Of a stretch of 64,000 nt of DNA, positions 46,385-57,791 are shown piece by piece. Numbering within the stretch: the stretch's first letter is position 1; each line of letters starts with the position of its first letter. Source of the DNA: Membranipora membranacea (Eukaryota; Bryozoa; Gymnolaemata; Cheilostomatida; Membraniporidae); the NCBI GenBank assembly GCA_914767715.1, contig OU612067.1, positions 29,176,162-29,240,161 on the forward strand, in the 5' to 3' direction. Below the pieces are notes generated by a model that did not search any database, was not told where the DNA came from, and saw nothing but the letters and a program-made list of their open reading frames with translations. The position numbers and the translations under genes were made by a program.

Positions 46385-48700
46385 GAGAGCCGATCTCCAC
46401 TCCCTTTAGGTACTTGTTGTACAGTGACATGCCAGTGCACAACAAGGACCTCTCACCCCGATTATTGTTGGCTTCTTTTAACTTTAAGTCATCGTTTCTA
46501 GTGTTGTAAAAAGTTTTGCATTTTAGATTCATCAAAAACTCAGTTGAGTATGTTTTTAAAAGGAGTTTCAGAGTACAAAATTAGAAAAGCATTTGGATTG
46601 GCATAATTCCTTAAGTTTTAAAAAATGATGTGACATGTTCTCTGGGTTTTTTGTTCAGAATAACATGTATGCACGCTTTTTGAAGAATACAAAATTTGTA
46701 TGAGATATGTGTCGGTGGCATGGCCTAAGAATTCAATTCCATAAAGTAAATATGGGTAAAAAAAGGAATAAAACAGGTCAACCATTGTTTGTTTATCAAA
46801 ATGAGGGCAAGCTGCCCTCATCATTATTGAAATTAGGTTAAGTTTTCGGCAGAGGTCTATGAGATGGTTCTTAAAAGTTATATTAGAGTCAAGTACGATG
46901 CCTAAAAATTTTGTGTAGTTTTTAAATTTCTAGTGTTTTACACCTGAGATCAATGATATATTTTGTCAAATCAATTTGGTTTCTTTTGGCGATTTAAAAA
47001 TAATTTTAATAATTTCTTGGAATAATTTAGAATGAGCCTGTTGGCTATTCACCAAGTTTCAACCTTTTAAATTTCTTGTTTTAATAGGCTTTGGTCGGTT
47101 GAAAATATATTTGTGTCATCAGCATATAATACATAATTCAGGGAAGGAGCAGCTTTTAATAAGTCGTTAATTTAAATCAAGAATAACAAAGGACCTAAAA
47201 TTGAACCTTGCGGGACACCAATTGTGATAGGTTTAAGAATTGATTTTTCAACTACCACCTGCACAAATTGAAGATAGCTTTTAATTAGCAAGGCCATTGA
47301 GAGATAATTTATGAACTAAACTATCGTGGTCAATAGTGTCATAAGCTTTAGAAATATCAATAAAAATACCATGAGTCACGGCTTTGGTGTTAAAATGGCT
47401 GCTCCATTAGGTCATTTATTGCTAAGGTAGTAATCAGACCTTTTCTAAAACCAAATTGTTTGTCAGTTAAAATGGTAAAATCATCTAAATTTGCATGGTT
47501 ATAATCTTCTCTACTATTTTTGAAATGGTGGTAAGGATAGAGATGGGTCGGCAATGATTTTTATCAAATTTGTCACCTTTTTAAAAACAGGGACAACACG
47601 TGCAATTTTGAGACAGTCAGGGAAACAAGAACTTTTGATGATCAAATTGATTTGAAAAACTAGAATTAATCCTATAACCAATTTATTCTCTTCACAGCTC
47701 TAGTCGGAATCCAATCATTTTCTGTAGCTTTTTTCGAAACTAAATTCTTGATTATTGGCATTATGTCTTGGGTGCAAATTTCATAGAAAGAGAAGATAGG
47801 TGGCATTTTAGTAGGTTCAAGGTATTTAGAAAAGCATGTAGTAGATGGTGGTAGTTCAGAAGCCAAATCCAAGGCAATATTGGTAAAAAAACTCATTGAG
47901 CTGAGAAGCCACTGATTGCTGATTTTTGATAACACAGTTTTCAACTGTTAAGCATAATTGATTGTCATCAGTTTTATTTCGATTAACAAATTTTCTTAAT
48001 GAAGTTCCATCTCAGGATTTGGTTATCTTTACATTTAAATTATTCCTGTTTAAAATAATTAGTTTTGGCATTTGAAATTTGAACAGAGACGTAATTTCTA
48101 AAACTAGGGTATTCAGTTTGTAGCTTTTCATTAAAAGGTTGAGCTTGGCTAACCTGGTGTAATTGTCTGCGCTTTTCTGTCAAGATCTACAGATCCTTTG
48201 TCATCGAGGCTGTTTAAAAGTCGAGGATTTTCTTTTATTACGACAGATAATTTTAGTGACACTTGACATCTCAATTTGTTCTTGAAAGCGTGAAAAAAAC
48301 TTTTCAAAAGCTACATTGACATTGTTTTGTTTCCGTATGCCACCCCCTTCAAATGATTGGAGATTATCCCTTAGCTTTTCATAATTAATTTTAGATAATT
48401 TAAAGCTTTCAATGCTGCTATCAGAAAAATTTTTGACCTCAAGAAGGAAACGCAAATATGTAGGTGATCTGAAAGGTCATTACCTATTGTGCAAGATTTG
48501 TAATGACCTCTGGCATGGTTCACCATAATTTGGTCTAAAAGGCTGTTTTTGGTGTTTCCATATCGAGTTGGTGATTCGATTACATTAAAAAACACAAATT
48601 TTCTCAAAGTGTCACAGTATTCCAAAGAGGATTTTTCAAATAGATTTAGTATATAACTGCTGTCTGATTTGACATATGCAAAGGGAAGAAAAACCAGTAG
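46385..48700 (-). mobile_element. Non-LTR retrotransposon ORF2, nearly complete RT, minus strand
   Basis: Read from 48700 leftwards: the end of an AP-type endonuclease (VIESPTRYG, SLLDQIMVN, then LSDHLHI with the SDH catalytic motif), a linker with ELPPSTT...KKATENDWIP, then reverse transcriptase: RPISILTTISKIVEKI, QFGFRKGLITTLAI, palm A GIFIDISKAYDTIDHDSL (47390-47335), motif B GVPQGSILGPLLFLI (47220-47176), motif C YVLYADDTNIF (near 47125) and a thumb LQKACIHVILNKKPREH. Three palm motifs keep their catalytic Asp residues. Frameshifts and stops (for example in FLI-stop-IND) inactivate it. Style fits the CR1/Jockey group. Confidence 0.85.
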
Positions 48701-50802
48701 TAAATCAACTTAGAATGAGCTGCCACTCCTTTGTCATCATCATTGACACTACTATTTACTATCACTATTTATAATCATATAACTAACTATTTTCAATCTC
48801 TGTAATTTAAAGTTTAGAATTATTTTTGTTTGGAACAGCACCAACAGGTAGCCTACTTAAGCTAACCAACGATCATCTGTATCCAACTCTGTTCTGAGCC
48901 AGAAGTTGGAATGAATGACGAGAGAGCAGCCATCAATGTGGATGGGCCAATAGTAAAAAATTGCATCCATCACTATCAGGCTTCGTCTATTCTTGGTTTT
49001 AGGGAAGTCAACAACATTCACTTAGGCTTTCATGTCTCGTTGTCATGTTGTAATTGATGGAGTTTTTTTCACATCTCTACCTTTGAACTGGTGTAGATGT
49101 CTTGTTTATTGGGTGAGGAAGTTATACAATAGGCCTATATAGTTTCTTTAAAGTGTTTGTAAAGGAACAGGTTTCTTGGTATCATTTTTGAGCTTGAAAT
49201 CAGATTAAGACAGCTATCACACATGCATTTGCATATAAAATTAGTCATCAGGGTTATTTGGTCTGGTAGGTTTGGGTGTTATATTTTAACAACATTGAGT
49301 TGCCTACTCATGCACCGCCCAACTAGTCCAAGTGATTTGTGATGGGCCTGTTATTGGGGAAATACTGTAATATTAGTGACTATTGTGGTTAGATTTTTGC
49401 AAATAAATGACAAAGTCACTCACAAGTCTGTCTGATGACATAAAAGTTCAAAAGAGAGTTCTATAATTTGTATATACACTATTTGATGAGTTGAGACCGC
49501 TAATCAAAACAACCTTTATATCTGTTATGAGCCCATGTCAAAGAAAAGATTAGAAGCACCACTGTACATTATTACAATCAACGACTATGACTTTGACGCA
49601 TTCCCTGTCCGCTGATTTTCAAGCATGAAAATGAGTGATTTTCATTTCAGACCGATGCGCTTGTTTGCTCTGTTAAAATAAGATTATAATGGAGCAATTG
49701 ATTCTTCCTGCTGACAAAGCCTTGCTTATTTCAGATTCACCCAAAAATGGTCCATGCAATGCTTTATAGTTTGTACCAAATCTTGCAATTTACCAAACAC
49801 TAGCCTCCCAAATCAGATCCATACTGACGAAATAACTCAAAAACTCGACAAATTAATTTCCTAAGTGACTGTTGTGTGCAGTGACATGTGCTCTCATAAG
49901 ACCTGCTGCACTCAGTCAGTAATATTGATAGTCTATGTTAAGATGTGCTGAGTATCTGTGATGCACACAGATGGACAAAATCTAATAAAAAATAGAAAGT
50001 TTCTCCAGGTATCCCACTGCTAACACTATTATCAATACTCCTCTTTAGGAGGCAGTGTAATTCATTTACACTTTACATCACCCTGAAACAACTAGATGAC
50101 AAATTTATTGAGTTGAATTTACTTTGTGGCTTGTAATTTCTAGTTTTTCAACAATGTAAACAACACAGTTAATCCAAAAAAACCTAAGTGTTTAAACATC
50201 AGAATATTTGCAAAAATTGTTGAAAAGATTGTCAAAACCTCAAATCACTCAGTATTAATCATTGCATGCTTTGGATTTCAACATCATCCTAATGCCTGAA
50301 ATTTCGAGATTCACAAAGAATTTATTTTATATTTCTGTGCGATTTGGAAATACATATTTTCAAGAAAAACACACAATCTATCTGTGTAAATTTTGTATCT
50401 TCCATTGAAATTCTATTGAAAGCCGCTATTCATGAAGCTAATAATTGAAGCATATCACTGGTTTTCATGCCGTCGCGCTGAAGACGGAGTTTGATTGGAA
50501 TGTCATAGCCCCAATCTCATTTATTCATCATATTAATGTAAACAAAACCTTGAAATACTTAGCGATGTATTGATCTGGCTTTATATTGCCAATTTCTATC
50601 TCGAACAGTAACCATGGTTAACAGAAATGTTGTATCTGCCAAAGCACTGTGGGTTATTTCAAGTGGCTGAAATCATACAGATTTAAACTTGAGTGGTGTG
50701 ACTACCTCAGAGATATTTTCCCTCTGATAATCACATAGACTCGACGTCGATTTGCTACAAATGCCTCCTAAATGATATTCAATCTTGCTCTCACTAGAGC
50801 TG
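48701..50802. other. Non-coding stretch
   Basis: No gene or structured repeat supported over 2.1 kb. Confidence 0.45.
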
Positions 50803-52174
50803 TTAAGGTAATGTCAAAGACCGATCCGAATATAAACATATCATATACCGTTGGAAAGCTGCCGAGCTACTGAAAATGAATACCTGAACAAAAGCTAGAT
50901 TCGATGACGTTGTGTCAGTAAAGGGAGCAAATGAGGCAGAAAACGCTGTTTTTGTCAAAGCAGATGGAGGTGTCAAATTAATTGCAAGAAATTTCAAAAC
51001 AGGTGGAATGTATACTTAGAGATTAAGTTCATAGTAAAATTTGATTTTCTTTGATATATGACTAGTCTAAACAGACTTTTTACGTCACGCCATACAACGC
51101 ATTATTTTTTGTGAGGCCGTGAAAATATGTGAAATTTCAATCATTAATTCAGAACAGATCATAGGCTCGAAACAAAATTAATTATGATTTTCCCTGAGAG
51201 TACACTTTAAATGTCATACATATTGACTTTCAACAAATTAGCTTGCATTTTGCGAAAACAGTGGTCTCTCGAATACACCTGATATTTTTCGCATCTTTTG
51301 CATAACGTCAAATGTGCTGTCCAAATGACCATTATTGTGGCCAAACAAAGTTTTTTTGAAAGTTCTCACATACGAAGCCGCTTTTATTACCCATGGTGCT
51401 CGCAGGAAATGCCAACAGATTTTTTCACTGCATCTTCGTTTTTCTTGAATTTAACGCAAAAGAATGGCCAAAAACACCTCAAAAGTCCCAAAAAATAGCT
51501 GTTTTTTGGCATTCTTTTGCGTTAAATTCAAGAAAAACGAAGATGCAGGGAAAAAATATTTTGGCATTTCCTGTGTGCACCATGGCTAATGAAAGCGGCT
51601 TCGTATGTGAGAACTTTCAAAAAAACTTTGTTTTTGGCCACAATAATGGTCATTTGTACAGCACATTTGATGTTATGCAAAAGTTGCAAAAAATATTAGC
51701 TGTATTTGAGAGTCTACTGTTTTCGCAATATGCAAGCTAATTTGTTGAAAGTTGATAGGTATGGCATTTGAAGTGTACTCTAAGGGAAAATCATATTTAA
51801 TTTGGTTTCGAGCCTATGATCTGTTCTGAATTAATGATTGAAATTTCACATATTTTCACGGCTTCACAAAAAAAATGCATTGTATGGCGTGACGTAAAAA
51901 GTCAGTTTAGACTAGTCATATATCAAAGAAAATCAAATTTTACGATGAACGCAATCTCTAAGTATGCATTCCACCTGTTTTGAAATTTCTTGCATTTAAT
52001 TTGACTCCCCCATCTACTTTGGCAAAAACAGCATTTTCTGCCTCATTTCCTCCCTAAAATGACATAACGTCATTGAATCAAGTTTTTGTTCGGGTATTCA
52101 TTTTCAGTAGCTCAGCAGCTTCCATCGGTATATGATATGTTGATATTCGGATCGGTCTTTGACATTACCTTTAA
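50803..52174. mobile_element. 1.37-kb near-perfect palindrome (TTAA-flanked fold-back element)
   Basis: Arms of about 670 bp (50807-51475 and about 51500-52170) are inverted copies meeting at a short centre near 51488. TTAA lies at both outer edges (50803-50806, 52171-52174), consistent with a target duplication. Termini read GGTAATGTCAAAGACCGATC. The arms differ by scattered substitutions and small indels. The frames at 51298-51740 are mirror images of each other and are not genes. A partial relative lies at 43980-44110. Confidence 0.9.
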
Positions 52175-53225
52175 TCTCCCTGTAATTTTCATTCTCACTG
52201 TCGGATGAGTTAGAGCTGTAATTTTTTGCCATGTTCGATTTAGATGTTATGCTTTGTCATTGAATTATGAAATGTCATACACTATTCCATTTTACCAGCT
52301 AAACCACATGGGACAGATAAATAATGCCTTGTATTCACTCATTCATTCAATAGATAAATTCTGTGTGTTTTGATATCACATGCAGAATATCAAAACCACT
52401 GTGTCATAACAATACGCCTTAGTTACAAAGTACTACATATTCACATTATAATCTGAGGTACTAAAAAGGTACTATTTTCAACAAGTGATCACAACTCCAA
52501 AGGAAAAAAAATAGTACCTTTTTAGTACTTTCTCATCCCAACATTGAGGGCAAATAAGTCTTAACTGGGCCACAGGCTGCTTTTGAACATAGAATAATGT
52601 TCTAAACTAGACTGAGATCTCCAGAATGATACCAAAAAACCTGATCCTTTACAAGCACTTTAAAATACTTGCTACATTGCCCAGACGTTGGTGTGTATTT
52701 GCACATACATTTGTCAACATGGTGCATGTGGGATTGCTGTCAATACCTCAAAACAAAACACAGAGACCCCTATAACCTAATTTGTTTGTACATCAAAGCC
52801 CATGAATGTTGCCTGACAACTTAAGTTGTTCGTTTGTTTGGGCCTAAATGCAGACATTATAAAGGGGCCGATATTGCTCTCATATTAGCTCATAGCTCAC
52901 ATCACTTTTACACCTTTTATAGCTAAGAACTCAACACCTGGAAATTAAGCGGTCAGTTTGTGTTGCTCGTAATTACACTGAGATGTTCTTCCTAGTATCT
53001 AGGTCAAATTTATATTAATGGTTCTCAAGGCTGTCATTGTATCAATGATGGCATGTTAATTGTAAGTTTAGCAATAATGAATATCATGCCAGTCCCTGTA
53101 GCGGTGATCATGTCTGTGATCCTGCGCTCTGAATCTAGTAATTTTCAAAATGGGTCCTAACGTTGCACGTTCATACGTCAATTTGTTTCTGTTTTGATTT
53201 CCCCTTTTTATTATTGTATTTGCAG
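52175..53225. other. Non-coding stretch with a small hairpin
   Basis: A hairpin at 52456-52529 has arms around AGTACCTTTTTAGTAC. The end is the polypyrimidine tract (CCCCTTTTTATTATTG...GCAG) before the next exon. Confidence 0.45.
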
Positions 53226-53279
53226 ATTTTGACGATATAGCTCCGTCTCCAGCATTTTCATCTACAAAGACATTCGCAG
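53226..53279 (+). CDS. Possible 5' exon, Ser/Thr/Pro-rich (54 bp)
   Basis: Acceptor TTATTGTATTTGCAG and donor GCAG|GTACCT, phase 1 on both sides. It encodes FDDIAPSPAFSSTKTFA. Both splice signals are good but the exon is short and its membership in the downstream gene is inferred from phase and strand only. Confidence 0.5.
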
Positions 53280-56200
53280 GTACCTACCTAATCAAACAAT
53301 TCATAGTAAGAATATATTTCTGTAAGATGTTTGTTAGTATCAAAATTTTGTTGCATTTCAAAATATTACTAAGATTTGATGTCTTCAAATTATCAACTAT
53401 GTAACATCAAGTATTTGCACTGTGACTAAAACATGTAGAGCTCACTGATGTACCGTTCTACAGACTCTCTTACCCAGATGGGGGAAGGTAAGGAGATTGT
53501 TGACTACATGTTGCTAGCATATCAGCATACATGTATTTTTAATTATGTTCCCAATCATGATGGACTATTAATCTTTATTCCTCGGTCATGACCTTTGTTG
53601 TGTTCTTATCGGTCTTATGCTGTGGGTTGCTCTCACGAGTTGATACTTTGTTAAATGGGTGTTACAGCACTGTTTATGGTTATCAGAATAGGGATGTATG
53701 TAAACTGGTGTTATTATCCCCCCAGTTAACATGCCTTCCCTTCTAAAAGCCTCTTACATTACACACTTTACCGACTCGGTTAGGTTTTGTTGTGTTCTTA
53801 TCGGTCTTATACTGTGGGTTGCGCTCGCAAGTTGATACTTAGTTAACTGGGGTGTTTTATCACTCATTAGAGCACTATTTATGGTTATCAGAATATGGAT
53901 GTATGTAAACTGGAGTGTTACTTATATCCCACCCAGTTAACATGCCTTTGACTTCTGATAGCCTTTTACATTACACACTACACCAACCTGGTTAGGTTTG
54001 TTGTGTTCTTATCGGTCTAATATACTGTGTTGCTCTCGCGAGTTGATACTTTGTTAAATGGGTGTTATTTATCCCACCCAGATAACATGCCTTTCACTTC
54101 TAATTGCCTCTTACATTACACATTACACTAACTTGATTAGTTCTTGTTGTGTTCTTATCGGTCTTATACTGTGGTTAAGTTTTGTTGTGTTCTAATCTGT
54201 CTTTTACTGCAGATTGTTGTTGCGAGTATGTGACAAGGGTGCAAGGAAAAATGATGATGAGTTAGTAGTCACTATAGTATACCAACTCATTATCATTTTT
54301 TCTTGCATTTAAATTGCACAATTTATTGCAAGTTGCCTTCAAATATAAAAAGAGGGGACAACTTGTGTAAAAATCATCATTAATGATTCAGCTTTACCAG
54401 GTTGCATCGAGTTTTAGTTTTTCTCAAAGATCTTATGGGTAGTACCACTCTCAAAATAGGACACCATCAGCAACACAAAACTGTGATTTTTTTCGAATAA
54501 TAATTATCTGTATAAGATATTATGTTGTTGCATTTAGTCAATTCAGTTTCATTCGCTTTTGATGAGGTTAAAGTGGGACCCAAAGGATCTCAACTACCTA
54601 TGAAAAACACAAAACCTAAACTTAAACCTACAGCTAAATCTAAACCCTCGTCTCCACCAGTCAGGGCAGCTCTAAAATTAAAACAGAAGGCGAAGAAACC
54701 GCCAATCACACCACCAGCCAATAAAAGCATAGCCATCCTGTTCATGCTGATTCTTCATGAAGAAATACCTTACTTGCACCAGATTGCAAACGTGTTCCTG
54801 ATTGTTATTGTGAAAAAAATTACACGAGCATACAAGCATATTGTCCAACAAACACTGTCATATATAAACCTGTAAACGTACATCAATCTCGTTGGTTTCT
54901 TAGGTGAAACTCATATATAACTGATTTAATTTAGCCCATAGGGATGATAATCATGTTACTGCACTGTCCATAGCTGTTTTTTTACAGTTCAGAGTTCCAC
55001 ATCTCAATATTGACACATCAGAGGGCCAGGAAGCTGTTGAAGAGGTTTCTGAAAATGAGAATCAGGAGGATCATGATATGCCATCTGATGAGGATGGAGC
55101 ACAGATGAAGAGTATTTTTGTTTATCTCATTATTACAAAAAGCAGGCTTGATGAGTAGAGAAAAATTTTAATCTAACACTAATGCATGTCATTTGTATTT
55201 TGTTATGCTGCCAGCAGTTTGCCATGTGTGCTACATAAACGCGTCATTGTTGTTACTGGTTTCTAATGAGATGCTGTACCATGCACAATCGAGATATAAT
55301 TCATATCACTGCATAAACCCTAGAGAAGAAAGTTTTCTGTCGCTATTACTCTCTTCCTCTAGGTAGTTTTCATAGAAAGTATCTATGGTAGTTGTGCTGC
55401 TACTGGTAATAATGCCGATTTGTGTCATTTTTATTTCAGATATCAAGTTCATACAGGCTCAAGTGAAGACTTTGATAGAGGTATTCATCCCTGTACAAAA
55501 GCAGTACAAGACTGCCAAGTCATATGTGGAACAAAAAGAAAGGTTTGCTTATTGTGTACTGATAGTGTCACTATATCATAAGGTGTTCAAGGGTGGAACG
55601 AGCACCCGACCCGCTCCGGACACATCAGGGCGTAGGTTTAAATAACCTGACCCGAGATACCCAACCGGAATGAGTGCCAAGGTTCTGAAATTAAGGTTAA
55701 CTGTTTACTTCATATGGCATTTTCTGTGCAAGTGCTAAGTCTTGGTGGTGAGCCAGTTCGGAAATACTTGATTTATGTATCTCAAGCATTTTTAATACTT
55801 CCAAAACTATCACAAAGGAGTAAACTGTATTTATTTCATTTCACTCACTGGTAGCATTGACTTTGATGGTTAACAATTTATTTTCTGTAGGTCTGGGCCC
55901 CAATGGAACAAAAACTCATTGAAGAAGGATGTACCTGCTCAGGGGAGGAGATGAGAAGAAAGTATTTCTCGCAACTCAACCAATATAAAACAGTGAAAGA
56001 CCATGACAACAAATCAGGTAATTCTAACCCATTCTAACCGTATAAATATTCATCAGATTTCTAAACCAAGTGTTATTATTGATCGATGTAAGGGGTAAGC
56101 ACACTATGTGTTACTATTAGTACTATAATTTATGCTTTTTTAATCTTTTGTTCCAATACAGGACGTGTAGGGGTGGAACAACCTCTTGAGGTTGGAGTTG

Positions 56201-57791
56201 AATTTTGGATATTTGACCTCGGATTCAACTACAAACCCGGTCGGATATGTGTTATGTCTGATCCGAGATTTTACGTTTTTAATCAACACTTACTGAGCAT
56301 CATTTATCTCACTGAAAATGACAAGGAAGGAAGTATGATAGTCATAAATTTGTAGTGCAGATAAGCCAATTGAGTTTGGCTGAAAGCACTCAGTGGTGAT
56401 CAATATGCATTCAATACCTATCTCATTTTCATAGCTATCTATATTGTTGCTGATTAAATTTGATGGATGCGTTTTTTTCTGCTGAAATTGATAGAGGCGT
56501 CTTTACTCAGATCGTTGTGACATAAGACATAATTTTTTCCCATGATGGTCCTTGTAACAAAATGTCTAGTTTGATGAACAAAGTAATTATCCTCCTCTGC
56601 TTTTTCAAAGTAGGAGGACAATTCCTATCCTATTCACAACAGAGAGTTTTGGACATAGGGGAAGGGAGTTTGTTTTAACATCGGGGTTTGAGTGATCCTG
56701 GCGAATTGAGTGCCTATGCACAAATTCTTGTTGTCAAGAGATCTGAGCACTCATTGAATGATCTTTTCAAATAATCTGTTTGTGTGATCCTTGCGCTGTT
56801 TGAGTGATAAGTTGCTCCTGTAAAGAATTATATCCAAGCTGATATGTGCACATTTAAATTAGGGTAGAGATTGTTGACAGTGTTTATCCATGTATTCAAT
56901 GACCTTAATTGTATATTATGGTGCAGAAGAGCTGCTGTGACTGGTAAATTTTGCGTTTTATGCGTGATCCGGGTCCGGATCCGATCCGAGGTTGAATTTA
57001 TAGACCGATCCGATATCCGATCCGAGGGTGCCCAACCCTGATCCGTTCCATCCCTAAGGACGTGACTTGAAAAAGTTTATGTACCAGAAAGAATTTACGG
57101 ATGTGTTCGCCATGCTAGATTCGAGAGAAATCAATACTGTCATCGATGACAGTACCAGGTGAGTACTCCACTCAAAGAAAAATAATCTCAAGAATACGGA
57201 CTTAGCCCACATGCGTTATTTACATGTGTGACCTACTTTGCTGAGTCTTCGCTGTGGTTGGCTATCCAGAGCACCAGTCCAAGCAAGAGTACACAGCTCG
57301 TGAAAACCCTCCTTAGCCTTGGAGTCTTAAGTTGATATGTTTGCGAGAGGTAAAGAGATAGCTGTCCCAAATAATTCCACATCAGATATTAGTCTTCATA
57401 TTGACCTAGTTTTTCTTCTGTTCATATATATTCTTTATATCTGAAATATCTTGCAGTAGATAATCTTTGCTCCATTGTGCAGCAACTTGAATAAAAAACA
57501 AAACAACATCTATATTTGCATCGATACTGCGGAGGTTTAGATGAAACATAATGCTAGCATATACGAACCAGATAATATGAATTGATGACGTTTTACAGAC
57601 CAAGTAATCCAGGTGTGTCAAAACGAACCAGACCTAAAGGCAGAGGTAATGAAACTGATCAAAAGCGGTTGGCTTTGCTTGAGGAAGATGTAAAAAATGT
57701 GAAAGAATTTATGGCTCAGGCAATCTCACAACATTTCGGATGCAGTCCTCAGCTAGTACAAAGTTATGGAGTACAAGGCATGCCCTGGTAA
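53226..57791 (+). CDS. Myb/SANT-like DNA-binding protein gene (spliced, with lesions)
   Basis: Candidate exons are 53226-53279, 53464-53487, about 54538 to an unresolved end, 54988-55111, 55440-55542, 55891-56017, 57059-57158 and 57599-57791 (stop). The core spans three exons: KFIQAQVKTLIEVF, then VWAPMEQKLIEEGCTCSGEE, RRKYFSQLNQYKTVKDHDNK, SG and RDLKKFMYQKEFTDVF. This order (helix with LIE, W, then KY..L...YK.VKD.N.KSG) is that of Myb/SANT-like (MADF/trihelix-related) domains, which bind DNA. Acidic and Lys/Pro-rich exons precede it and a basic KRTRPKGRG segment follows, as expected for a nuclear protein or a domesticated transposon-associated one. A one-base frame break and a hAT insertion affect the model, so it may be a pseudogene. 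Confidence 0.7.
53464..53487 (+). CDS. Possible 24-bp microexon
   Basis: Acceptor GTACCGTTCTACAG and donor GAAG|GTAAGG, phase 1 on both sides, encoding SLTQMGE. It fits between its neighbours without changing frame. Confidence 0.4.
53590..54225. repeat. Intronic minisatellite, units of about 145-210 bp
   Basis: TTGTGTTCTTATCGGTCT recurs at about 53598, 53790, 54000, 54148 and (diverged) 54185, each time followed by a CTGTG...GTTGATACTT block, a CCCAGTTAACATGCCTT block and TACATTACAC. The third and last units are shortened by internal deletions. Confidence 0.85.
54241..54306. repeat. 66-bp imperfect hairpin
   Basis: Arms GCAAGGAAAAATGATGATGA and its near-complement surround a GTCACTATAG loop. 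Confidence 0.75.
54538..54874 (+). CDS. Lys/Pro-rich exon (3' end unresolved)
   Basis: Acceptors at GCATTTAG (54538) or ATTCAG (54547) both fit the incoming phase 1. The frame encodes FDEVKVGPKGSQLPMKN, then KPKLKPTAKSKPSSPP and KQKAKKPPITPP, a basic low-complexity segment like those of nuclear proteins. The open frame runs to a TAA at 54872, but I find no strong donor; GTCAGG at 54660 is the best weak one. The true exon end is therefore unknown. Confidence 0.5.
54988..55111 (+). CDS. Acidic exon
   Basis: Acceptor GCTGTTTTTTTACAG, phase 0; donor AAGA|GTATTT, phase 1. It encodes FRVPHLNIDTSEGQEAVEE and SENENQEDHDMPSDEDGAQM, strongly acidic. It joins in frame to the next exon, giving MKNIKFIQAQVK. 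Confidence 0.6.
55440..55542 (+). CDS. Myb/SANT-like domain, first helix exon (one base short)
   Basis: Acceptor CATTTTTATTTCAG, donor AAAG|GTTTGC. In the incoming phase it reads KFIQAQVKTLIEVFIPVQ, KQYKTAKSYVEQKE, the expected first helix. It leaves in phase 2, whereas the next exon needs phase 0. One missing A in the run GAACAAAAAGAAAG at its end would reconcile them. Confidence 0.6.
55595..55670. mobile_element. Possible hAT-related remnant in an intron
   Basis: AAGGGTGGAACGAGCACCCG resembles the termini and CCCGA-rich subterminal part of the hAT element at 56168-57056. A second end and a duplication were not found. Confidence 0.35.
55891..56017 (+). CDS. Myb/SANT-like domain, central exon
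   Basis: Acceptor TTTATTTTCTGTAG and donor TCAG|GTAATT. The frame VWAPMEQKLIEEGCTCSGEE then KYFSQLNQYKTVKDHDNKS (phase 0 in, 1 out) holds the conserved Trp and the 'KY..L...YK.VKD.N.KSG' helix of the domain. The other two frames have early stops. Confidence 0.75.
56168..57056. mobile_element. hAT transposon (889 bp) inserted on a splice acceptor
   Basis: Termini TAGGGGTGGAAC (left) and the complement of TAGGGATGGAAC (right), with GATCCGA-rich subterminal repeats. A perfect 8-bp duplication AGGACGTG lies at 56160-56167 and 57057-57064. The duplicated bases are the intron's final AG plus the first six bases of the host exon, so both copies carry an acceptor. No transposase frame is present. 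Confidence 0.9.
57059..57158 (+). CDS. Myb/SANT-like domain, last exon (after the hAT insertion)
   Basis: The AG is supplied by the duplication (CCCTAAG|GACGTG); donor ACCAG|GTGAGT. With the G from the previous exon it reads GRDLKKFMYQKEFTDVFAML then REINTVIDDSTR, completing the domain (F.Y..E..DVF). Phase 1 in, 2 out. The original acceptor with its good pyrimidine tract now lies 897 bases upstream, across the insertion. Confidence 0.7.
57599..57791 (+). CDS. Myb/SANT-like gene, terminal exon
   Basis: Acceptor GATGACGTTTTACAG, phase 2. It encodes RPSNPGVSKRTRPKGRG (basic, possible nuclear localisation signal), then a predicted helix KRLALLEEDVKNVKEFMAQA and ends at TAA 57789-57791. Confidence 0.7.

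Noticed and set aside
51298-51740. Two overlapping coding frames
   Set aside because: They are mirror images produced by the palindrome centre.
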